A stretch of DNA of 6,235 bases from Nonlabens sp. Lineage in GTDB: Bacteria; Bacteroidota; Bacteroidia; Flavobacteriales; Flavobacteriaceae. How positions within the stretch are numbered: position 1 is the stretch's first letter; each line of letters begins with the position of its first letter. Positions 1-4,806 of the stretch are shown piece after piece. The position numbers were made by a program, and so were the translations under genes. The DNA lies in assembly GCA_030731685.1 (NCBI GenBank), contig JANQTO010000425.1:4763-10997 (forward strand), given 5' to 3'. The notes under the pieces were generated by a model. The model did not search any database. It had not been told where the DNA came from and was given only the letters and a program-made list of their open reading frames with translations.

Positions 1-698
1 GGCCCTGGAATTGCGCCGCTTGCATTTTGAATGAAATATAAACGCTTTGCAAGTTCTTCATCCTTAACTACAAGCGAACCCATGATAACATCACTGTGAC
101 CACCTAGATATTTTGTTGCGCTGTGCATCACAATGTCTGCTCCCGAATCAAGTGGCCTTTGTAAATATGCTGTGGCAAAGGTGTTGTCTACGGCGAGTAG
201 CAGCTCGTACTTTTTTGTAATGCCGGCAATGGCCTTTATATCGACGATATTCATCATGGGGTTGGTAGGTGTTTCAACCCAAATAAGTTTTGTGTTTTGA
301 TTCACGTGAGATTCAACAGCATTTGCATTATCCATGGCAACAAAACAGAATTTAATACCAAAATCCTGAAATATTTTAGTGAACAATCTATAAGAACCTC
401 CATACAGGTCGTTTGTACAAATCACCTCATCGCCAGGTTTGAGCAACTTTAAAACCGCGTCTATCGCCGCAAGTCCAGAACCAAATGCAATACCGTAATG
501 CCCATTTTCAATACTAGCGAGTGAGCGCTCGAGTGCAGCACGGGTAGGATTACCGCTTCTTGCATATTCAAAACCCTTATGATTTCCAGGACTGTCCTGC
601 TTAAACGTCGTTGTTTGATAAATAGGTGGCATGACCGAGTTGTAAGCTGGGTCCACGTTTTGTTGCCCACCATGAATTGCTTTTGTATTGAATTTCAT
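1..698 (-). CDS. Cystathionine gamma-synthase/gamma-lyase family PLP enzyme (partial, C-terminus beyond window edge)
   Basis: This is a trans-sulfuration enzyme of the Cys/Met-metabolism PLP family, cytosolic, making or cleaving cystathionine between cysteine and methionine or homocysteine. I translated it by hand. From the ATG at 698, 232 codons run open to the left edge; the family is usually about 380-400 residues, so roughly 40% at the C-terminus is missing. Visible motifs, in order, are YARSGNPT (45-52, whose Tyr and Arg bind the neighbouring subunit's PLP phosphate), GSGLAAI (73-79), YGGSYR (99-104, the ring-stacking Tyr), ETPTNP (142-147), VDNTFAT (170-176, Asp171 to the pyridine nitrogen) and SATKYLGGHSD (193-203, Schiff-base Lys196). 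The usual Pro of ATPYLQ is Ala177. I prefer the start at 698 because it gives MKFNTKAIHGG, the usual family beginning; an in-frame ATG at 713 would add five residues. Synthase (metB) and lyase cannot be separated without the C-terminus. The gene is divergent from the SPFH gene. Confidence 0.93.
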   Translation of the reverse strand, partial: MKFNTKAIHGGQQNVDPAYNSVMPPIYQTTTFKQDSPGNHKGFEYARSGNPTRAALERSLASIENGHYGIAFGSGLAAIDAVLKLLKPGDEVICTNDLYGGSYRLFTKIFQDFGIKFCFVAMDNANAVESHVNQNTKLIWVETPTNPMMNIVDIKAIAGITKKYELLLAVDNTFATAYLQRPLDSGADIVMHSATKYLGGHSDVIMGSLVVKDEELAKRLYFIQNASGAIPG

Positions 699-717
699 TT
701 TACTGTTTTCCATTTCA

Positions 718-748
718 TAAATATAATAAGCTCAAACTGCTTAAACAA
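718..748 (-). promoter_or_regulatory. Candidate Bacteroidota-type promoter for the cystathionine gamma-synthase gene
   Basis: On the minus strand a TTG (748-746) is followed after 20 nt by TATATTTA (725-718). This is one base off the Bacteroidota -7 consensus TAnnTTTG, at a spacing normal for that sigma factor. Transcription would begin near 711-713. The transcript would then be leaderless for the ATG at 713, or carry a leader of about 15 nt for the preferred ATG at 698. The region is very AT-rich, so a chance match is quite possible. Confidence 0.3.
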
Positions 749-898
749 TTTGTTTTTTTCAATGATACGCTGCAATAGACAATACTTAAATATCATTTTA
801 TAAAAAGACTAATTCTACAAATGCAATTAGAAAATTACCAGAATATTTAAGAAAAAAATAACATTTAAGATTGTTATGATACTTTGAATGTAGCGACT

Positions 899-923
899 TT
901 TACTATCAAATATTAATAGTAAA
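899..923. repeat. 8-bp inverted repeat just before the SPFH start codon
   Basis: TTTACTAT (899-906) and ATAGTAAA (916-923) are perfect reverse complements separated by 9 nt, and the right arm ends 3 nt before the ATG at 927. It could be an operator, or a weak AT-rich hairpin in the 5' leader. It could also be chance in AT-rich DNA. No exact TAnnTTTG box lies upstream; the closest is TACTTTG at 880-886, which is one base too short. Confidence 0.35.
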
Positions 924-926
924 GCT

Positions 927-1700
927 ATGAAAAAAATATTGACCATTATTGCAGCTACGACATTAATGACAAGCTGCGCAGTAATTAGACCTGGTGAAGC
1001 TGGAGTAAAGCAACGGCTTGGAAAGCTAGATGATAAGGTTACTACTCAGGGAACCATCGTTTTCAATCCCTTCACAACTAAGGTTATTAAGGAGTCCATA
1101 CAAACTAACAACCTCAAGCTAGCACTTAGATTACCAAGTAAAGAAGGGTTGAGTGTAGATTCTGAGATTTCTATTCTCTATCGCTTAGAAGTAGATAAAG
1201 TACCAACAGTACTAAGAAACGTAGGTCCTAATTATCAAGACGTAATGTCGGCTGTATTCCGTTCTGCAAGTTCTGACGTTTGCTCGCAATTTTTTGCAAA
1301 AGACATGCACTCTGGTAAGCGCGCAGACATAGAAATGGCCATTAAAAGTAAGATGGAAGAAACGCTTTCACCACAGGGAATCATCATAGAAGCGGTGCTC
1401 ATGAAAAGCATTCAGCTACCTCAAGGCCTATCTCTTTCTATAGAGCAAAAATTACAAGCAGAACAAGATGCCATGAGAATGGAGTTTATTCTACAAAGGG
1501 AACGCTTAGAGGCAGACCGCAAAATCATAGAAGCAACAGGAACAAGAGATGCACAAATGATATTAGCGCAGGGTCTAACACCTGAAATTTTAAAGATACG
1601 CAGTATTGAGGCTTTTATAGAATTAGCTAAATCCAATAATAGCAAGGTTATTATAACTGATGGTCGAACACCGTATTTAATTAATGATGCAAAGAATTAG
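927..1700 (+). CDS. SPFH/band 7 (prohibitin-like) lipoprotein
   Basis: This 257-residue protein belongs to the SPFH (stomatin/prohibitin/flotillin/HflK) family, which forms oligomeric scaffolds at membranes and often modulates membrane proteases or lipid domains. The N-terminus is a lipoprotein signal: MKK, a short hydrophobic stretch (4-14) and the lipobox LMTSC with the lipidated Cys at 17. The family more usually has a membrane-anchor helix here. No acidic surface-export signal follows the Cys (it is CAVIRPGE), so a periplasm-facing anchored protein is likelier than a surface one. The band 7 domain covers about 20-165 (RPGEAGVKQRLGKL, the ISILYRL strand, the HSGKRADIE region, IEAVLMKSIQLP). 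A heptad-rich charged helix follows at about 170-205. The end, with SIEAFIELAKS (226-236) then VIITDG (241-246), is typical of bacterial prohibitins. It is a single gene ending in its own terminator. The family call is firm; the cellular partner is unknown. Confidence 0.92.
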   Translation: MKKILTIIAATTLMTSCAVIRPGEAGVKQRLGKLDDKVTTQGTIVFNPFTTKVIKESIQTNNLKLALRLPSKEGLSVDSEISILYRLEVDKVPTVLRNVGPNYQDVMSAVFRSASSDVCSQFFAKDMHSGKRADIEMAIKSKMEETLSPQGIIIEAVLMKSIQLPQGLSLSIEQKLQAEQDAMRMEFILQRERLEADRKIIEATGTRDAQMILAQGLTPEILKIRSIEAFIELAKSNNSKVIITDGRTPYLINDAKN

Positions 1701-1721
1701 CCATTCACCTTTTGCAATATC

Positions 1722-1759
1722 ATGGGTCGCTCTTGTATAGGAGCGACCCATTTGTTTTA
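1722..1759 (+). terminator. Rho-independent terminator of the SPFH gene
   Basis: A perfect 11-bp stem, ATGGGTCGCTC (1722-1732) with GAGCGACCCAT (1741-1751), encloses an 8-nt loop and is followed by TTTGTTTTA. It begins 21 nt after the TAG stop. The GC-rich stem and trailing T-rich tract make this the clearest terminator in the window. It isolates the SPFH gene from the ArsC-like gene downstream. Confidence 0.9.
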
Positions 1760-1816
1760 ATATTTTTTACTTAATACTATTGATTGTTCAATACTACCTG
1801 TCAGGTTTTGGGAATC

Positions 1817-1834
1817 ACGCTTTCGCGAAAGCGT
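1817..1834. repeat. Palindromic repeat, copy 1 (ACGCTTTCGCGAAAGCGT)
   Basis: This is a perfect 18-bp palindrome between the SPFH terminator and the ArsC-like promoter. The inner 16 bp, CGCTTTCGCGAAAGCG, recurs exactly at 4785-4800. As RNA it could form a 7-bp stem with a CGCG loop, but no T-tract follows on either strand, so it is not a standard terminator. I recall this motif as a frequent intergenic element in Dokdonia-like flavobacteria, which is memory rather than a search result. It may be a REP-like element or a binding site for a dimeric protein. Confidence 0.8.
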
Positions 1835-1870
1835 AACTAACAAACCTCAACTTTTTAAAAAAAGCTGTCG

Positions 1871-1878
1871 TAATTTTG
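1871..1878 (+). promoter_or_regulatory. -7 box (TAATTTTG) of the ArsC-like/EamA operon
   Basis: TAATTTTG matches TAnnTTTG exactly and is followed by C, as is common in flavobacteria. It ends only 4 nt before the ATG at 1883. Transcription should therefore start at or within a few bases of the start codon, giving a leaderless or nearly leaderless mRNA. No clear TTG appears at the expected -33 position (around 1848-1851). Confidence 0.6.
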
Positions 1879-1882
1879 CAAG

Positions 1883-2239
1883 ATGAAAAATACATTCATC
1901 TACTTAGACAGTTGTGATACCTGCAAGCGCATTTTAAAAGAACTGGACCTGCCTGAAAACGTTGTTTTACAAAACGTAAAGACTTCACCTGTAACTGCTG
2001 AGCAACTAGAGTTTCTAGTCAAACAGGAAGGCAGCTATGAATCCTTATTCAATAGACGCGCCCAACTTTACAGGTCACGCGGTTTGCACGAGAAGCAGTT
2101 AAGTGAAAATGATTACAAAGAATTATTACTAGAGCATTACACCTTTATAAAGCGGCCTATTCTCCTATTTAGTGACATTGCCTATGTAGGAAACAGCAAG
2201 AAAACGGTAGCACAGGCTGCACAAGCATTAAGGTCGTGA
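1883..2239 (+). CDS. ArsC/Spx/YffB-family thioredoxin-fold protein (putative arsenate reductase-like)
   Basis: This 118-residue protein is close to the family length (about 115-130) and contains the ArsC-family thioredoxin-like fold. The N-terminal strand FIYLD leads into DSCDTCKR, with Cys11 at the family's catalytic position and Cys14 completing a CxxC pair. Further family marks are NRRAQLYR (57-64) and the cis-Pro loop KRPILL (90-95, with Arg91 where ArsC binds the oxyanion). An ending rich in Ala and Gln follows. Classical ArsC reduces arsenate with glutathione or glutaredoxin; many homologues have no proven substrate, and Spx uses CxxC as a redox switch. No other arsenic gene (arsB, acr3, arsR) is nearby, so arsenate reduction is only a family-level guess. 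Its stop overlaps the transporter start (GTGA), which indicates co-translation. Confidence 0.85.
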   Translation: MKNTFIYLDSCDTCKRILKELDLPENVVLQNVKTSPVTAEQLEFLVKQEGSYESLFNRRAQLYRSRGLHEKQLSENDYKELLLEHYTFIKRPILLFSDIAYVGNSKKTVAQAAQALRS

Positions 2240-3123
2240 CAAAACGCTCCATTGCCATTATGTGCGGTTTATTTGTCGCACTATTCTATGCACTCAATTT
2301 TACGATTGCCAAGGAAGCCACACCAGCACACATTGGACCTTTTGGCCTGTCATGGTATCGGGTGTTAGGTACAGGTGCTATTTTTTGGATTGTTGCCACA
2401 CTTGCTGGCCCTAAAGAAAAAGTTCCGTTAAAAGAACTGCCGCTTATTGCACTTGCTGCATTTTGCGGGGTAGGATTTAACATGGTCACCTTTATGGTAG
2501 GTTTGTCACTTACTGCGCCTATTAGTGCATCGGTGCTTATGGTGACGACGCCTATAATCGTTTTACTATTAAGTTATCTCTTTTTAAATGAGCATCTTAA
2601 ACTGGTACGTGTTTTAGGCATATTCATAGGGTTTGCTGGTGCGGCACTACTTATTTTAAGTGATAGTTCAGGCGCGACGGCCACGGCAAAAAATCCATTA
2701 CTCGGGAACATACTCATATTTGTAAACGCGTTATCTTACTCGTTTTACATTATTCTGGCAAAAAAACTAACCAAAAAGTACCATGTACTCACGCTCATGA
2801 AATGGTTGTACTTGTTTGGAATACTGTTCATTACACCTTTTGGCATACAAGAAGGGCTTGCGTTTTCCTGGGTAGACTCTAGTTTGTACGTAATTATGTG
2901 CATAGGATATGTAGTGCTGTTTTCAACATTTGGCACGTACATGCTGAATATTATAGCAATTAAAAATTTGAGACCCAGCACCGTTGCCGTATTTATATAC
3001 CTGCAGCCACTTATCGCTACCACGGTTGCAGTAGGTTGGGGAAAAGACGACCTTACGATAACAAAGGCTGTGGCTGGAGCGCTTATTTTTTGTGGCGTTT
3101 ACCTTACTAGTAAAAAAGGCTAG
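2236..3123 (+). CDS. EamA/DMT-superfamily inner-membrane transporter
   Basis: This 295-residue permease of the drug/metabolite transporter superfamily has about ten hydrophobic segments (roughly 6-26, 36-58, 68-88, 94-116, 122-143, 153-174, 185-203, 214-240, 247-267 and 275-292). They form two EamA repeats. Each repeat carries the family's helix-4-type motif: PISASVLMVTTPIIVLLLSY (95-114) then LFLNEHLK (115-122) in the first, and RPSTVAVFIYLQPLIATTVA (246-265) in the second. The substrate cannot be read from sequence; relatives export amino acids, metabolites or drugs. The chosen start is a GTG at 2236 inside a 4-bp GTGA overlap with the ArsC-like gene, a common coupling arrangement. An in-frame ATG at 2260 would remove eight residues but leave helix 1 mostly intact. 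The gene is in an operon with the ArsC-like gene and shares its promoter. Its TAG stop overlaps the TAG stop of the convergent gene. Confidence 0.9.
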   Translation: MTKRSIAIMCGLFVALFYALNFTIAKEATPAHIGPFGLSWYRVLGTGAIFWIVATLAGPKEKVPLKELPLIALAAFCGVGFNMVTFMVGLSLTAPISASVLMVTTPIIVLLLSYLFLNEHLKLVRVLGIFIGFAGAALLILSDSSGATATAKNPLLGNILIFVNALSYSFYIILAKKLTKKYHVLTLMKWLYLFGILFITPFGIQEGLAFSWVDSSLYVIMCIGYVVLFSTFGTYMLNIIAIKNLRPSTVAVFIYLQPLIATTVAVGWGKDDLTITKAVAGALIFCGVYLTSKKG

Positions 3124-3130
3124 CGCGCTA
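3120..3130. other. Shared CTAG stop codons and TAGCGCGCTA palindrome at the convergent gene junction
   Basis: CTAG at 3120-3123 encodes TAG for the EamA gene (3121-3123) and, on the other strand, TAG for the small paralogue A (3122-3120). The stop also opens a perfect 10-bp palindrome, TAGCGCGCTA (3121-3130). On the minus strand the palindrome is followed by GCC and six Ts (within 3112-3120), which may give weak termination for gene A, although the stem is short. No better terminator was found for either gene. Confidence 0.6.
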
Positions 3131-3551
3131 TCTTATCACCAGGCAACTGTATGGTTGCTGCCCACTGCATGGCATCTATGAAATCGTAGAATACTTTAAA
3201 TTTTGTAGGTATAAACAGTGATTCAAAAACGGCGCTTCTAGCACCTCTTTCATCCCTGCTTATAATAGCATAACCTGCTAGTTTGAAACTGTATTTTATA
3301 AACAATAACCAGTCTACGGCCTTTACGGTATAAGAATTTATGCGATTAGAAATATAGATTATCTTTTCGCCAGTGTTTCCATAAAAAGTAGTTGCCTCAT
3401 TTATTATAGGCTTTGCAAGTTCCCAAGTAAAAAGAACATCGGCGTTAATTTCTGACACTAAAAAATGGTCAAAGAAGTAAACAGTAGCATAGGGTAAATG
3501 AAGTTCCTTACGAACCTCTGAATAAAAAGCTGTTTCTTTAACTGATTTCAT
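3120..3551 (-). CDS. Conserved small protein, paralogue A (STAS/SpoIIAA-like fold suspected)
   Basis: This is a 143-residue soluble protein with no signal peptide and no membrane segment. I do not recognise a characterised family. It aligns without gaps (offset +1) to the protein encoded at 4612-4178. My hand count is about 35 identities in 113 columns, concentrated in FYG (56-58), YISNR (66-70), ESLF.P (110-115) and the closing QWAAT (129-133). The strand/helix order, with a buried AIIS strand near 95-98 and a final 'F.D..DAMQWA' helix, resembles SpoIIAA-like/STAS domains; that is inference only. Start: the ATG at 3551 (MKSVKE) is preferred over an in-frame TTG at 3560 because it matches the paralogue's length. 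It lies 66 nt downstream of the thioesterase stop on the same strand and may be co-transcribed with it. Confidence 0.8.
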   Translation of the reverse strand: MKSVKETAFYSEVRKELHLPYATVYFFDHFLVSEINADVLFTWELAKPIINEATTFYGNTGEKIIYISNRINSYTVKAVDWLLFIKYSFKLAGYAIISRDERGARSAVFESLFIPTKFKVFYDFIDAMQWAATIQLPGDKIAR

Positions 3552-3617
3552 AATCCCCAAATTAATGCTTTGTAAAATACAAAAAGTGGACTACTGAAAA
3601 TAAGAAAAGAAAAGAAA

Positions 3618-4103
3618 TTACCCAAATACATGATTATCCGTAGGAAATTGCCCATGAGAACGCATATTTTCCTTAGTCAAATTCTCAAAATCTTTAGATT
3701 TTGTAATATTTTTAATTAATATGCCCAGCTCATTAGGAAGCGGTTCTATTTTACGTGAACCTAAATGCATCCAAGCACCAGACATAATTCCACGTGCGAG
3801 GTTATTACCTTTGTGATCGTAAAAATCGTGTCTGAAGCTGAAAAAGGCTCCATCTTCACTCAATCCTGTCACCTCACAGGTAACGGTTATAGGATGACCT
3901 TGATGAATTTCCTTAAAGTAAAATATTTGCTCACTAAAAATAACAGGACCTGTATTATAGATAGCCATTTCACGTTGTCCAAAACCGTTTTCTATCAAAA
4001 ACGCCATGCGCGTGTGGCTCATAAAATTTTGGTAGGCACTGTTTGCCATGTGCCTGTTAGCATCTAAATCGCTCCATCTTACATCAAATTTTTTTGTATA
4101 CAT
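3618..4103 (-). CDS. Acyl-CoA thioesterase, 4HBT/YbgC-FadM-like hotdog fold
   Basis: This 161-residue cytosolic single-hotdog thioesterase is predicted to hydrolyse acyl-CoA (or acyl-ACP) thioesters; the chain specificity cannot be read from sequence. The active-site region is RWSDLDANRHMANSAY (9-24). Asp14 aligns with the catalytic Asp of Pseudomonas 4-hydroxybenzoyl-CoA thioesterase and the YbgC group, and Asn21 and Tyr24 fit the N..Y pattern on the long hotdog helix. Strands follow: FYFKEIHQG (61-69), ITVTCEVTGLSEDGAFFSFR (72-91) and ARGIMSGAWMHL (103-114). The C-terminal tail of about 35 residues is charged and probably lies outside the domain. The start is an ATG at 4103. A near-consensus -7 box, TATCTTTA, lies on the minus strand at 4129-4122, but no TTG is seen at the right distance upstream. 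It sits between the two paralogous small genes on the same strand. Confidence 0.9.
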   Translation of the reverse strand: MYTKKFDVRWSDLDANRHMANSAYQNFMSHTRMAFLIENGFGQREMAIYNTGPVIFSEQIFYFKEIHQGHPITVTCEVTGLSEDGAFFSFRHDFYDHKGNNLARGIMSGAWMHLGSRKIEPLPNELGILIKNITKSKDFENLTKENMRSHGQFPTDNHVFG

Positions 4104-4177
4104 TCTAACCTCATGTTTGGGTAAAGATATTATAGAATTATAAAGAAAATAACAGGATATTACATTTTAACGTTCAT

Positions 4178-4612
4178 TTAAATAACCTCTAAAAATGCAC
4201 TTTGGTTCATGGTGGCTGCCCATTGAAAAGCGTTTATCATACAATCGTAGTACAATACATTAACAGGCAAAAAAAGCGACTCAACCACCTTCTGAAGCTT
4301 GTTACAATGCAGGTCACTTACAATAGCGATGCCCTTTATTCTGAGATTTAAATTCTTTAATTTAACCCAAATCAAAGGGTTACAATCAAAATGATATACT
4401 CTATTTGAGATGTAAACAACACGATGTAAGCTATCCCCATAAAATTGTTCTAAATCTTCGATAACATCCGCCTGATGGTCCCAAACAAAGTTGACTAAAT
4501 AATTAACTTCTAAAACAAAAATATCCTCTAAAAAATGCAGCTTACCATAGGGCTTAATAATTGACTTAATTATTTCAGTACTAAAAATCGTTTGTCGCAG
4601 CGGAAGTATCAT
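4178..4612 (-). CDS. Conserved small protein, paralogue B (STAS/SpoIIAA-like fold suspected)
   Basis: This 144-residue soluble protein of unknown function is a paralogue of the protein at 3551-3120. Shared marks are E.N...F.W (35-44), FYG (57-59), VVYISNR (65-71), GIAIVS (94-99), ESLFLP (111-116) and AFQWAAT (128-134). I chose the ATG at 4612 rather than an upstream in-frame GTG at 4633. From 4612 the N-terminus is the same length as that of paralogue A, and FSTE here lines up with FYSE there. Compared with A it has more Leu and Ile near the N-terminus and three cysteines, where A has none. Its stop is 74 nt upstream of the thioesterase start. No exact -7 box was found in its own upstream gap. 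Function is unknown; the STAS-like fold is inferred only from the apparent secondary-structure order. Confidence 0.8.
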   Translation of the reverse strand: MILPLRQTIFSTEIIKSIIKPYGKLHFLEDIFVLEVNYLVNFVWDHQADVIEDLEQFYGDSLHRVVYISNRVYHFDCNPLIWVKLKNLNLRIKGIAIVSDLHCNKLQKVVESLFLPVNVLYYDCMINAFQWAATMNQSAFLEVI

Positions 4613-4784
4613 TATTATCGTTTTTAGAATCACGATTTAAAAATAAACACACGAGCTGCTTTAAGTCATCACCAAAAAATCAATTAACTTCAAAAGTGTA
4701 TCATAATTATCTAATGAACATATCACAGAAACTATGTTTTGACTGCACAATTCCAGTATCGTAGAACCAAATTTGTTGTAATTA

Positions 4785-4800
4785 CGCTTTCGCGAAAGCG
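4785..4800. repeat. Palindromic repeat, copy 2 (CGCTTTCGCGAAAGCG)
   Basis: This perfect 16-bp palindrome is identical to the core of copy 1 at 1818-1833. Read on the minus strand it is followed by TAATTA; copy 1 on the plus strand is followed by TAACTA, so a few flanking bases are also alike. It starts 6 nt after the MATE stop codon. Like copy 1 it lacks a T-tract, so it is not a typical terminator. The rest of this 194-nt gap (4613-4806) shows no recognisable gene or promoter. Confidence 0.8.
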
Positions 4801-4806
4801 AACTCC

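Noticed and set aside
461..803. Short open frames on both strands over the cystathionine gamma-synthase region
   Set aside because: They overlap the true PLP-enzyme frame, which carries all the family motifs; their translations show none.
714..926. Possible SAM riboswitch or other leader RNA for the cystathionine gamma-synthase gene
   Set aside because: The gap is AT-rich without GC-rich paired stems or a terminator-like hairpin, and the candidate promoter lies too close to the start for a structured leader.
1779..1792. ATTGA-ttgt-TCAAT small inverted repeat after the SPFH terminator
   Set aside because: The 5-bp AT-rich arms are within chance expectation, and a strong terminator already lies just upstream.
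3569..3583. TTTGTA-aaa-TACAAA inverted repeat before paralogue A
   Set aside because: 6-bp AT-rich arms with a 3-nt spacer in a short AT-rich gap; no T-tract and no promoter spacing that fits.
4613..4633. GTG start at 4633 for paralogue B
   Set aside because: The ATG at 4612 gives an N-terminus collinear with paralogue A; the extra seven residues have no counterpart.
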